Position numbers and translations under genes: made by a program
Notes under the pieces: generated by a model
What the model saw: only the letters and a program-made list of their open reading frames with translations
What the model was told of the DNA's origin: nothing
Database searches by the model: none
Part shown: positions 45,065 through 54,600 of the stretch, in pieces
How positions within the stretch are numbered: the stretch's first letter is position 1
Layout of the letters: every line of letters starts with the position of its first letter
Source: Streptomyces rimosus subsp. rimosus
GTDB taxonomy: Bacteria; Actinomycetota; Actinomycetes; Streptomycetales; Streptomycetaceae
DNA length: 64,000 nt
Direction: 5' to 3'
Assembly (NCBI RefSeq): GCF_000720725.1
Contig: NZ_JOCQ01000012.1
Span: forward strand, 77,037 to 141,036

Positions 45065-45159
45065 TCGTCACCCTCGTCGCGGCGGGCGCGTGCGCCCTGT
45101 GTGTAGCTGTCCTCGTCCGGGCCGCTCGGGGGGCGTTCACCAAGGACCCGAAGAAGTAG
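45065..45159 (+). pseudogene. Membrane-protein C-terminal fragment
   Basis: Directly after the IS right end the frame reads a hydrophobic stretch VVTLVAAGACALCVAVLVRA followed by a polar tail and TAG at 45157. It looks like the last helix of a protein cut by the IS; no family can be assigned. Confidence 0.3.
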
Positions 45160-45196
45160 AGGCTCAAGGCCAGCTCTGCGTACGCAGAGACGCGCG

Positions 45197-45238
45197 AAGA
45201 GGGCCAGTCCGCGAGATACCGCGCGGCTGGCCCTCTTT
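45197..45238 (+). terminator. Strong hairpin terminator
   Basis: Perfect 11-bp arms AAGAGGGCCAG (45197-45207) and CTGGCCCTCTT (45227-45237) ending in a short T-run. It follows the truncated membrane-protein fragment. Confidence 0.8.
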
Positions 45239-45307
45239 GCTGTGGCTGCTCCGTGGCATGATCTGCGCCATGATCAAGGGGTGGGGTAGAACTGCGGGGC
45301 CGGGGTC

Positions 45308-45742
45308 GTGTTCGCGGCCGTAGCAGTCATCGGAGCGACCGGTTGCGGGGCGAAAGCCGACGCCGAGCCGAAGAAGCCGCCGACGAGCGCGACTCCGGCG
45401 AAGACGGTGAAAGCGAAGTGGGAGGACACCACGGCGTGGTGGGCGAGCCACGACATCGGCTGTCTCAACGGGGCGGGCGCTGACGAGGACCCGGACGGCT
45501 GCACGGTACGCCTCCAAGACTATATGGACGACGTGCACAAGATCCGCAAGGCCATGAACCAGGACCCATTGGCGCCGCAGGGCTTCTACAGCGAGGCGTA
45601 CGCGATCATCGACCAGATGGACACCTACGCCGGGACTACCTCGGGGAAGACCGACACCAACGGCTGGCTCGCCGCGCGCCCCCTGATCTGGATGCAGCAC
45701 CAGAAGCTCGACAAGTGGATCACCGCTCACCCGCTGCAGTAG
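45308..45742 (+). CDS. Putative lipoprotein, start region possibly frameshifted
   Basis: 144 residues as read from GTG 45308, with lipobox IGATGC near the N-terminus, a Lys/Pro/Thr linker, then a ~105-residue soluble domain with two Cys (DIGCLNGA, DGCTVRLQ) that may pair. No known domain. The signal peptide is abnormally short and lacks basic residues. An ATG at 45270 in another frame gives MIKGWGRTAG, and one extra base near 45295-45305 would join the two into a normal lipoprotein signal. Probable frameshift or sequencing error. Confidence 0.6.
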   Translation: MFAAVAVIGATGCGAKADAEPKKPPTSATPAKTVKAKWEDTTAWWASHDIGCLNGAGADEDPDGCTVRLQDYMDDVHKIRKAMNQDPLAPQGFYSEAYAIIDQMDTYAGTTSGKTDTNGWLAARPLIWMQHQKLDKWITAHPLQ

Positions 45743-46039
45743 GACGCGAGGAGATCGTTCCGGTGAAGGCGTGGCACTCCTCGCTCGTGAGCGTGAACGC
45801 CACGTTGCCGTCCTTACCGAGCTGGGGCACCGCCGGGATGCCCAGTGTTATCAGCCGCCGGGCGTCGTCGGACTTGCACTGGAAGGCTCCAGCTCACGCC
45901 TGTGTACCGGATGCCGGCCCTACTTGCCAGAGTCGACAGAAGCCGGATGCTGACCGTCTGCCGAGGTTCTGGCGTAGACGGCACCGCATTCGGCGGGGAG
46001 TCGGTACGGCCGGGGAAGCGCGGCCAGAAGGGACGGTCC
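45743..46039. other. Region without recognisable gene
   Basis: Between the lipoprotein and the FMO remnant. The minus strand near 45770-45880 has a coding-like stretch (PAVPQLGKDGNVAFTL) of no known family and no start codon. Probably further gene debris. Confidence 0.35.
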
Positions 46040-46460
46040 CAGGTGCCGGTCGCGCTGATCAGCGCCCGAGCGGCGTACGTACCCTCCGAGGACTCGACCA
46101 GCAGGCGCCCGTCCAGGCCGTCGCGTACCGCCCGGACGTCCACCGGACGGTGCACCCGGAGGCCGAAGGTCCGCTCGTACGTGTCGAAGTACGCGCCGAT
46201 CACCTCGGCGGACGGGCGGTCCGGGTCGGCGCCGGTCAGCTCCATGCCGGGCAGCGCGTGCATGCCGTGGACCTTCCCGTACGTCAGGGTGGGCCAGCGG
46301 AGAACTGCCACGCGCCGCCCGGCCGCGGCGCGTGGTCCAGCACGACGAAGTCCCGGTCCGGCTCGTACCCCACCCACCGCAGGTGGAAGGCGGCGGCCAG
46401 GCCCGCCTGCCCGGCACCGACCACCACGACCTCGGCTTCCCGCACCCCGGTGTAGTTCAT
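46040..46460 (-). pseudogene. Flavin-dependent monooxygenase (CzcO-like) remnant
   Basis: From ATG 46460 the minus strand gives EVVVVGAGQAGLAAAFHLRW (FAD-binding GxGxxG) and DHAPRPGGAWQF. After a shift near 46300 a second frame continues with WPTLTYGKVHGMHALPGMEL, VIGAYFDTYERTF and ISATGTWDRPFWPRFPG. The NADPH-binding half and C-terminus are absent. Placed just after the sulfonate genes, it may once have been their last cistron. Confidence 0.65.
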
Positions 46461-46514
46461 GCTTCTACCAACCAGGGGGCGGGCCGGAATCTTCCTGCCC
46501 ACGGGCGGTCCCGC

Positions 46515-47720
46515 TCAGCGGCCCCCGGCGGCCAGCAAGGGCGCCCCGCCCGGCGCGGAAGCCGGCCGGCCGTCGGCCGCCGGGACACCCGCCAGCGGTG
46601 CGGGCCCGGCCGGCAGCAGCCCACGCGCGGCCAGCTCAGGCCGTACGCCCTCCCCGAACCAGTACGCCTCCTCAAGATGCGGATAGCCGGACAGCACGAA
46701 GTGCTCGATGCCGAGCGCGTGGTACTCCTCGATGCGGTCGGCCACCTCCGCATGGCTGCCGACCAGCGCCGTACCCGCGCCGCCGCGTACGAGGCCCACC
46801 CCGGCCCAGAGGTTCGGCGCGATCTCCAGCCGGTCGCGTGAGCCGCCGTGCAGCGCGAGCATCCGCTGCTGTCCCACCGACTCGCTCCTGCCCAGCGCCT
46901 GCTGCGCGGCGGCCACGGTCTGCGGGTCCAGGTCGTCCAGCAACCGGTTCGCCGTGGCCCACGCCTCCTTCGCCGAGTCGCGCGAGATGGTGTGCAGCCG
47001 GATGCCGAACCGGACCGTACGGCCCTCCCGCGCGGCCAGCCCCGCGATCCAGTCGATCTTCTGCTTCACCTGCTCGGGCGGCTCGCCCCAGGTGAGGTAC
47101 ACGTCCACGTTGCGGGCCGCGACCGGCCCGGCCGCCGCCGACGAGCCACCGAAGAAGATCTCCGGGACCGGGTCCGGCGGCAGCGCGGTCAACTCGCCCT
47201 CCACCTGATAGTGCTCCCCGCGGAAGTCGAACGGTGCGCCACCCCACACACCCCGTACGACCTGCAGGAACTCGTCCGTACGGGCATAGCGCCGGTCGTG
47301 GTCCAGCCCGTCGCCGAACCGCCGCTGCTCGATGGAATCGCCGCCGGTCACCACGTTCAGCAGCAGCCGGCCACCGGAGATCCGCTGGTACGTCGCGGCC
47401 ATCTGCGCGGCCAGCACCGGTGAGATCACCCCGGGCCGGAACGCGACCAGGAACTTCAGCCGGTCGGTGACCTGGGTCAGCGCCGTCGTCGTCAGCCAGG
47501 CGTCCTCGCACCACGTCCCCGTCGGCGTGAGGACCGCCTCGAAGCCCAGCTGCTCGGCCGCCTTGGCGATCTGCGCCAGATAGTCGATGTCGGGCGCCCG
47601 CACCCCGCTGACCGGGGTGATCCGCTCGCGCCGGACGCCGCCGTCGGTGTACGCGTGCCGGTCGACGAGCGTGCGCCCGTCGCCGCCGGTCGGCAGGAAC
47701 CAATGAAGATGCAGGGTCAC
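46515..47720 (-). CDS. LLM-class flavin monooxygenase, alkanesulfonate monooxygenase-like
   Basis: 401 residues, bacterial luciferase-like fold close to SsuD: TPTGTWCEDAW (with the family Cys), FRPGVISPVLAAQMAAT, LNVVTGGD and SGYPHLEEAYWFGEGV. It uses reduced FMN to release sulfite from organosulfonates. GTG at 47720 begins 5 bases after the binding-protein stop. The last ~35 residues are a Pro/Ala/Gly extension not typical of SsuD. Fourth gene of the sulfonate operon. Confidence 0.9.
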   Translation of the reverse strand: MTLHLHWFLPTGGDGRTLVDRHAYTDGGVRRERITPVSGVRAPDIDYLAQIAKAAEQLGFEAVLTPTGTWCEDAWLTTTALTQVTDRLKFLVAFRPGVISPVLAAQMAATYQRISGGRLLLNVVTGGDSIEQRRFGDGLDHDRRYARTDEFLQVVRGVWGGAPFDFRGEHYQVEGELTALPPDPVPEIFFGGSSAAAGPVAARNVDVYLTWGEPPEQVKQKIDWIAGLAAREGRTVRFGIRLHTISRDSAKEAWATANRLLDDLDPQTVAAAQQALGRSESVGQQRMLALHGGSRDRLEIAPNLWAGVGLVRGGAGTALVGSHAEVADRIEEYHALGIEHFVLSGYPHLEEAYWFGEGVRPELAARGLLPAGPAPLAGVPAADGRPASAPGGAPLLAAGGR

Positions 47721-47725
47721 GGTGT

Positions 47726-48832
47726 TCAGCCGGCCTTTCCTTGAAAGCTGTACGGGTAGGTACGCGGCGCCGTGCTCGAAGGCGGCAGGCCGCCGTTGAA
47801 CCGGGTGTCGACGAAGGACGAGAAGTCGAAGCGGCCAGGGATCAGCTTGAGCTCGGCGAAGGTGTCGGCGATCCGCTGCTCGGAGGCGACGGCCGGCCGG
47901 TCCAGGGCGACCGTCACCGCCGTACCCCGCGTACGTCTGACAGCGGCCAGCGCCACGTCCCGCGGCAGCCCGGTCTCCTCGGCCCACACCTTCGCCCAGG
48001 CGTCCGGATGCCGGTGCACCCACTCCTGCGCCCGGCGCAGCCGGTCCACGTAGTCCTTGAGCGCCGCCGACTTCTTCTCGTCGTCCAGCGCGGCGGGCGC
48101 GGCGACCTGGAAGCTGAGCCCGTTGACGACGCCCTCCCCGGTGGTCAGCACCCGCGCGTCACTCCGGTCGAGGGCCTGCGAGGTGTACGGATCCCACACG
48201 GCCCAGGCGTCCACCCGGCCGCGGGTGAACGCGGCCAGCGCATCGGCGGGCTGGAGGTAGTTGAGCGTCACGTCCTTCGGCGACAGTCCGGCCTTCCGCA
48301 GGGAGGCGACGAGCTGGTAGTGCGCGGAACTGCCCTGCGCCACCGCGATCGACTTGCCCTTCAGCTCCGCGGGCCGCTTCAACGGCGAGTCCTTCTTCAC
48401 GAGGATCGTTTCCCCCGCGGACGAGCCGTGCGACGCCGCGACCACCCTGATCTTCGAGTTCGCCGCGGCGGCGAAGACCGGCGGCGTGTTCCCGACCCCG
48501 CCCACGTCCACCGCCCCGGCGTTGACCGCCTCCAACAGCGGCGGCCCGGAAGTGAAGGTCGACCACTGGATCCGGTACGGCAGGTCGTCCAGCTCCCCGG
48601 CCGCCCGCAATATCGACTCCGAACCGCCCTTCTGGTCACCGACGTTCAGCGTCACCGACCCCTTTCCGTCGGTGCCGCCGCGAGTGCCACCGTGGCTCCC
48701 CTCCGCCCGGGAGGCGCCGCCGCAGGCGGTGAGCAGGAGGAGGGGGAGGACGAGGAAGGAGAGCAGGGGAGAGGGGCGTGGCGAGGGGCGGAGTACGGGA
48801 GGTGGAGGTGCGGATGGGGGTGCTGCTTGCAT
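47726..48832 (-). CDS. Sulfonate/aliphatic sulfur ABC transporter binding lipoprotein (SsuA-like)
   Basis: 368 residues. Pro/Ser-rich N-terminus, hydrophobic core and lipobox LLTAC; then a type II binding protein with VGDQKGGSESILRA, VGGVGNTPPVFAA, KGKSIAVAQGSSAHYQL and DAWAVWDPYTSQAL, the blocks of the SsuA/nitrate/taurine group. It delivers sulfonates to the permease encoded upstream. It lies between the ATPase and monooxygenase genes. The long proline-rich stretch before the hydrophobic core may mean that the true start is internal. Confidence 0.9.
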   Translation of the reverse strand: MQAAPPSAPPPPVLRPSPRPSPLLSFLVLPLLLLTACGGASRAEGSHGGTRGGTDGKGSVTLNVGDQKGGSESILRAAGELDDLPYRIQWSTFTSGPPLLEAVNAGAVDVGGVGNTPPVFAAAANSKIRVVAASHGSSAGETILVKKDSPLKRPAELKGKSIAVAQGSSAHYQLVASLRKAGLSPKDVTLNYLQPADALAAFTRGRVDAWAVWDPYTSQALDRSDARVLTTGEGVVNGLSFQVAAPAALDDEKKSAALKDYVDRLRRAQEWVHRHPDAWAKVWAEETGLPRDVALAAVRRTRGTAVTVALDRPAVASEQRIADTFAELKLIPGRFDFSSFVDTRFNGGLPPSSTAPRTYPYSFQGKAG

Positions 48833-48913
48833 GGGATGATCCGTTTCCTGTTCCTGTGGGCTATGGACGTGAGGGCAGCCGTGCGGGCGCGCCTACGGCA
48901 ACGGCAACCGCCG

Positions 48914-49789
48914 TCAAGCAACACCAACCCCCGCCACATCCACACCTGCATTCGCCGCCTCAACCTCCACCTCATGGCCTTCCCCCTCATGGCCTTCCCC
49001 CTCATGGCCTTCCTCCTCATCCGCCTCCACCCCCAAGCGGTCCAGCAACCGCGTGCGCAGAGAGGCGAATCGGGGGTCGTCGACGGCGCGCGGACGCGGC
49101 AGGCCGATCTCCCCCTCGTACGCGATCACGCCGTCCTCCATCACCAGCACCCGATCGGCCAGCAACAAGGCCTCCTCCACGTCGTGCGTGACGAGCAGCA
49201 CCGCACAGCCACGCTCCCGCCACAGCTCGGCCACCAGCCGCTGCGCCTTGATGCGCGTCAGCGCGTCCAGCGCGCCGAACGGTTCGTCCAGCAACAGCAG
49301 GTCGGGTTCGCGTACGAGCGCGCGGGCCAGCGAGGCGCGCTGGGCCTCGCCGCCGGACAGCGTCTTGGGCCACGCGTCCGCCCGGTGCCCCAGCCCCACT
49401 TCCTGCAACGCCCGGTCGGCTACCGCACGTTCAGGGCTCCCCGGCAATCCGAGCAGCACATTCCGCCACACCCGTTTCCACGGCATCAGCCGAGGCGCCT
49501 GAAAGGCGACGGCCTTGCGGTCCGGTACGAGTACGTGCCCCTCGATCTCCCGGTCCAGCCCGGCGAGCACCCGCAACAGCGTGGACTTACCGCACCCACT
49601 CCGCCCGAGCAGCGCCACGAATTCCCCCGGCGCCACATCCAGCCGCAGTCCATCGATGACAGCCCGGCCGCCGAAGGCCCGCCGCAGCCCCCGAACCCGT
49701 ACGGCAGCACCTCCGTCAGCCACCCCGCCCGCCCCCGATTCCCCTTCTTCCTGTGAGCCTTCTACCGTCCGGTGAACGTCGGTCGCCAT
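48914..49789 (-). CDS. Sulfonate ABC transporter ATP-binding protein (SsuB-like)
   Basis: 291 residues from ATG 49789, which overlaps the permease gene by 28 bases. Walker A GRSGCGKST, Q-loop VAFQAPRLMPWKRVWRNV, signature LSGGEAQRASLARAL, Walker B LLLLDEPFGALD and H-loop VTHDVEEA are intact. After the ABC fold comes an odd Glu/Gly/His tail (EGHEGEGHEGEGHE) encoded by near-identical 15-base units at about 48969-49020, possibly metal binding or slippage-derived. Confidence 0.93.
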   Translation of the reverse strand: MATDVHRTVEGSQEEGESGAGGVADGGAAVRVRGLRRAFGGRAVIDGLRLDVAPGEFVALLGRSGCGKSTLLRVLAGLDREIEGHVLVPDRKAVAFQAPRLMPWKRVWRNVLLGLPGSPERAVADRALQEVGLGHRADAWPKTLSGGEAQRASLARALVREPDLLLLDEPFGALDALTRIKAQRLVAELWRERGCAVLLVTHDVEEALLLADRVLVMEDGVIAYEGEIGLPRPRAVDDPRFASLRTRLLDRLGVEADEEEGHEGEGHEGEGHEVEVEAANAGVDVAGVGVA

Positions 49790-50607
49790 TGCAGCAGCAG
49801 CCTTTCCAGAGTGCGGACGATGAAGTCGGCGAGCAGCCCGAGGACCGCGTACACCACGAGGCACACCACGATCACGTCGGTACGGAAGAACTCCCGGGCC
49901 TGATTCATCAAGAACCCGAGCCCGTCATCGGCGTTCACCTGCTCGCCGAAAACGAGCGCCAGCCAGGCGGTGGCGAGCGAATAGCGAAGCCCGGTCATGG
50001 CACCCGGCAGCGCACCGGGCAGGACGACGTGCCGGATCAGCCCCCAGCGTCCGAGGCCCAGCGAGGTGCCGGCCTCCACCAACTGCGCGTCCACACCACG
50101 GATCCCGGCGTACACATTCAGATACAGATGAAAGGCCACCCCCAGCGCGATCAACGCGACCTTCGGCGCCTCACCAATCCCCAGCCAAATAATGAACAGC
50201 GGAATAACGCCCACCCACGGCACCGACCGCAACATCTGCACCACGGGATCGACAAGATCCTCGCCCAGCCGTGACAGCCCGGACGCGAGCGCCAGCGCCA
50301 CCCCGGCGACCGCTCCCGCGGCCAGCCCGACGGCGACCCGTTGCAGCGACACGAGCATCGCCGACGGCAACGTCCCTTCGGACACCAGCGTCCATGCCGT
50401 ACGGGCGATGGTCCCCGGTGAGGCGAGAATGTCCCCCGGCAGCGCCCCGCTCGCGCTGAGCACCTGCCACAGCACGAGCAGCACCACCGGCACTATGGCC
50501 CGCCGCAACCACCGCGGCACGGCCTTACGCCGGGCCGAGACGGGCACGACGGACACGAGCTCCGGCCCGGGCGGCCCATGCAGGGCCGCAGCCTGCTGAA
50601 TACTCAC
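49762..50607 (-). CDS. Sulfonate ABC transporter permease (SsuC-like)
   Basis: 281 residues with six helices and the family loop EAGTSLGLGRWGLIRHVVLPGALPG that contacts the ATPase. GTG at 50607 is preceded by GGAG at 6 bases. First structural gene of the operon, about 235 bases after the leader peptide stop. The order leader, permease, ATPase, binding protein, monooxygenase fits sulfonate scavenging under sulfur limitation. Confidence 0.92.
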   Translation of the reverse strand: MSIQQAAALHGPPGPELVSVVPVSARRKAVPRWLRRAIVPVVLLVLWQVLSASGALPGDILASPGTIARTAWTLVSEGTLPSAMLVSLQRVAVGLAAGAVAGVALALASGLSRLGEDLVDPVVQMLRSVPWVGVIPLFIIWLGIGEAPKVALIALGVAFHLYLNVYAGIRGVDAQLVEAGTSLGLGRWGLIRHVVLPGALPGAMTGLRYSLATAWLALVFGEQVNADDGLGFLMNQAREFFRTDVIVVCLVVYAVLGLLADFIVRTLERLLLQWRPTFTGR

Positions 50608-50842
50608 GAAAACTCCAGGTCAGAAAATGCGCGGCCCTCCCGCCACATGCTGGCCCCGGGCCCGGCGCATGCCGTCAGGCAGCACGGGAAACCCGACGGA
50701 CGGAACGAGAAGGCACGCCGAGAACACGCCGCAGAACGGGCGCAGGGAGAACGGGAACAGGTGAATACGCAGAGAAGCCGATCACCAGTGAACGCGACGA
50801 AAAGGCGTCAGCGAGCAGACAGCGCCGACAACCTCAAAAACC
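50608..50842 (-). promoter_or_regulatory. Leader RNA between leader peptide and ssu-like genes
   Basis: About 235 untranslated bases; on the minus strand there are several GC-rich self-complementary stretches (for example GCCGGGCCCGGGGC). No long gene. Position suits attenuation governed by translation of the leader peptide; a specific terminator/antiterminator pair was not resolved by eye. Confidence 0.4.
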
Positions 50843-50917
50843 TCAGCGACACGCGGCGGACGCCACCCGCAGCAGGTCGATGTGACCGCGCGTGGTGAGC
50901 CGGGCTGACGTAGACAT
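50843..50917 (-). CDS. Leader peptide of sulfonate/sulfur operon
   Basis: 24-codon ORF (ATG 50917, TGA 50843-50845). The peptide begins MSTSARLTTRGHIDLLR and ends SAACR, the pattern of small leader peptides found before sulfur-assimilation operons in Streptomyces and relatives. The near-terminal Cys codon (TGT), then CGC and stop, fits ribosome stalling when Cys-tRNA is scarce. No ribosome binding site precedes it; the promoter -10 lies only 7 bases before the ATG. Confidence 0.8.
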   Translation of the reverse strand: MSTSARLTTRGHIDLLRVASAACR

Positions 50918-50924
50918 GTCGCTG

Positions 50925-50954
50925 AACGTAGCGGCGTGCCTGAAGGCGAGTCAA
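50925..50954 (-). promoter_or_regulatory. Promoter of the leader peptide, probably leaderless transcript
   Basis: On the minus strand TTGACT (50949-50954) and TACGTT (50925-50930) are separated by 18 bases. The ATG of the leader peptide starts 7 bases after the -10, so transcription should begin at or next to the ATG. Confidence 0.65.
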
Positions 50955-51085
50955 ACATCATCTCACCTGCTGGACCTTTGTTGCGCGGGCGTTGCGTGCG
51001 GGGCGGGATCCGCCGTACGGGTCAGGGCGCGGACTGGCCCGCCGTCGTAGCAGGTTCCGAAGACCGTCTCTGAGAGGATCAAGAC

Positions 51086-51508
51086 ATGACTGCTGATTTC
51101 ACGACACGAGAGATCGACGTCTGGACCGGCTCACGGGAAGTGGTCCACGACCTGACCCGGGAGTGCGCGGCATTCCTGCGCGAAGTCGCCCACGGCCGGG
51201 ACGGACTGCTCAACGTTTTTGTGCCCCACGCAACTATGGGCGTCGCGTTGATCGAGACGGGCGCGGGCAGCGACGACGATTTGCTGGCCGCCTTGCAGGA
51301 CCTCCTCCCGGCAGACGACCGCTGGCGCCACAAGCACGGAAGTCCGGGCCACGGCCGCGACCACGTGCTGCCCGCACTGGTACCGCCGCATGCCACGCTT
51401 CCCGTCGTGGGCGGAGAGCTGGCGCTGGGGACGTGGCAGTCCGTCTGCCTGGTGGACACCAACGGCGACAACCCCAACCGCCAGGTGCGGTTGAGCTTTC
51501 TCGGCTGA
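51086..51508 (+). CDS. YjbQ/UPF0047 family protein
   Basis: 140 residues covering the whole YjbQ fold: VHDLTRECAAFLRE, LLNVFVPHATMGVALIE, HGRDHVLPALVPPHATLPV and LALGTWQSVCLVDTNG. Some members replace thiamine-phosphate synthase in vitro, but the physiological role is unsettled. Single gene, preceded by GAGAGGATC about 12 bases upstream of the ATG. Unrelated in function to either neighbour as far as can be seen. Confidence 0.9.
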   Translation: MTADFTTREIDVWTGSREVVHDLTRECAAFLREVAHGRDGLLNVFVPHATMGVALIETGAGSDDDLLAALQDLLPADDRWRHKHGSPGHGRDHVLPALVPPHATLPVVGGELALGTWQSVCLVDTNGDNPNRQVRLSFLG

Positions 51509-51683
51509 GGCATCCGCTCAGCGGTGGCCGGCGTGCGTGAAGGAAATGGTGAGATCGTCACTCGGACCTCTGTCCGTGCACCGGAACCAGAGGCGACACT
51601 GATGTCCACGTTCGGCCCGTAGCCGCGCCAGCGGGGTTGGCCGGATGACTGTGTAGTGCGGAGGGGACGGCGGTGGGGCAGAC

Positions 51684-54600
51684 GTGGGGCGGCGGTTTTT
51701 CGTCGGATTGGGGAGTGGGCGTTACTGCCACTTGGCCGAGGAGGATCAACTCCCCGGTGTGGCCGCGGACATCGCGGCGATGGAAGAGCTACTACAGGAG
51801 TTCGGGTACCGACGCGTGCTCGTCGGGCTGGGGGAGTACGACGGTGCTGAACAGATCCGCCGGAAGCTGAGTCACTGGTCCAGGGACTGCGAGCTGAAGG
51901 CGGACGACGTCGTCGTGCTGTACTTCGCCGGTCACGGGGTGGTGGAGGACCGGGGGCGCCACTATTTGCTGTGCTGGGACTCCCGTGAGGACGATCTGGC
52001 CGCGACGGCGCTGGCCACCGAGGATGTGGTGCGCATTCTCTGCCACGGGCGGCTCCGCCAGCTCTTGGTCGTCCTGGACACCTGTGCGGGCGGAGCCGGA
52101 GCGGCGGATGGCGCGGGGGTCGTGCTGCACACCCTTGCCCACCAGCAGAGTGGTGGTGACACGTCGACCGGGCTGTGGTTCCTGGCGTCCGCCCGTCGAA
52201 AGGATGTCGCCGAGGACGGGCGGTTCGTGACGGCATTGAGGGCCGCTGTGGACACCACCACAGAGCGTACGGGGCAGCGGCAGCAGTACCTGGATCTCAC
52301 CGAGTTGCTGAAGGCGGTCAACGAGCGCTTCGAAGCCGATGGACAGGGGCAGCGGGCGGAGCTGGCCGGCGGCATGGTCACCGGGCTGGCGCCGTTCCTC
52401 CCGAACCGTGGTTTCTGCGAGGACCTGCCCCCGGTCGGTACGGATCTGGAGATTCAGCGCCGGGTGGCGAGCTGGGATCTGACGGAGCACTTCGGCCCGC
52501 GCTCGCGAGGCGTCGAGTTCGAGTCGGAGCAGGGGCTGTATTTCAGCGGCCGAGTGCGCGTGCTCTCGGAACTCGTCCAATGGCTCTCCGGAGTTGACGG
52601 AGACGGACACGGGCGGGTCGTCACGGGGAGCCCCGGGTGCGGTAAGTCCGCAGTGCTGGGCAGGGTGGTCGCGCTCTCCGACAGCGTCTACCGCGACCGG
52701 CTGGAACTCTCGGGCATCGCCCTGGCGACGATGGTGCCCGAAGGGTGCGTGACGGCTGCCGTACACGCGCGGCACAAGCGTCTGGAAGAGGTCGTCGAGA
52801 GGATCGCCCAGGCACTGGGGACGGAACCCGGCGGTACGGCGGCCCTGCTCCAGGAACTCACCCGGCGGGGCCGACAGGGGGCGCCGGTCGTCATCGTGGT
52901 CGACGCCGTGGACGAAGCCGGCTCGGACACCGCCGCGGACGCGGGCGGTCACGGCGAACCGCGCAGGATCAGCCGGGAACTGCTGCGCCCAATGTCGGAG
53001 ATTCCTGGTGTACGGCTGCTCGTGGGTACCCGCCACGAGCTGGTCACCAGCCTCGGCCCCACTTTTACGGCGCTCGACCTGGACGACTCCGCCTACCGGG
53101 CCGACGAGTGCGACGTCACCGGCTATGTGACGAGGGTGCTGCTGGCGGCCGAGGAACCCGGGGTGCCGACACCGTACCGGGAGCGGCAGGAGCTGGCCCG
53201 TACCGTCGCCCGGGAGGTGGCGAGCCGGGCCGCCGGAGTCTACCTCTACGCGCGGACCACCGCCCGGACCCTGCGCTCGGACAGTGTCCCGGTGGACGTG
53301 TCGAAACCGGGCTGGGCCGACGAACTGCCCAGCGAAATCGGGGAGGCCTTCGACGACTACCTCGCCCGCTTCGGCCCGGACGAGCCGCGGGTCCGACGGA
53401 TGCTGCTGTCGCTGGCCTTCTCCGAGGGGAAAGGGCTGCCCCGAGGGCGTATCTGGACCACGCTCACCTCCGTCATATCGGGGGTGACCTGCACGGAGGA
53501 GGACATCGCCTGGGTGCTCGACGTGGCCGAGGCGTACATCGCGGAAGTCACGGACGACGACCGGCGCTCGGCTTACCGGCTGTACCACAAGGCGTTGGCC
53601 GAGCATTTGAGGAGAACCGCCGACCGGCCCCCGGAGGAAATCCAGCGGGCCGTCGTTGACGCCCTGACCGCTACGGTGCCCCGCTCGCCCGATGAGGCCT
53701 CGCTGGACTGGTTCGCGGCTCCGCCGTATGTACGGCAGCATCTGGCCACCCACGCGGAGGCCGCCGGAAGACTCATCTCGCTGATCAAGGACCCCGGCTT
53801 CTTGCTCGCCAGTGAGTCGCTGGCGCTGCTCCGCGCCCTGGCATCCGTCACGGTGGACGAGGCTTCGGACGGCCCCCGGCGCATTCGCAGCTCTTACGAG
53901 CAGATCGCCCACCGGTTGGTGCCCGACCGTGCCCTGAGCCATCGCGCAGCCGACCTCCAGCTCTCGGCGCGGCGCTGCGGGGCGGACGGACTCGCCGACC
54001 GTATCGACGGCCTTGGTGTGTCACTGCCCTGGTCCGCGCGGTGGGCGTGGTGGTCGGCCAGCGGGACGCACCGACTGCTCAACGGCCACACGTCGTGGAT
54101 CGACTGCGTGGCCGTCGGAGCGCTCGACGAGCGCCCCATCGCGGTGACCGGAGGTCGCAGCACCGATCGGACTGCTCGCGTGTGGGACCTGACGACGCAA
54201 CAGCAGATCGGCGAACCACTCGCCGTCGGCATCGGCGTCAGCGCGGTCGCGATCGGCGACATCGGCGACTACACGGTCGCCCTGACCGGAGGCGTGGACG
54301 GCACTGTGCAGGTCTGGGACCTGTCAGCGGGGCAGAAATACGGAGATGGGCTTACGGGCCACACCAACACTGTCAGACACATCGCGGTCGGTGACATCGA
54401 CGGGCTTCCGGTCGCTCTCACGGCGAGTGCGGACGGGACCGCGCGCCTGTGGGACCTGACGACCAGACGTCAATTGGGACGGAACCTGACCGCGCACAAG
54501 CGCACCGTCCACTCCGCCGCGCTCGGTGAGATCGACGGCCGTCCCGTCGCCCTGACAGGAGGCGCGGACAAGCGGGCCTACGTCTGGGACCTGACGGGTC

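Noticed and set aside
50578..50898. 106-codon plus-strand frame across the ssu leader region
   Set aside because: Charged low-complexity sequence without a start context, antisense to the leader peptide and leader RNA.
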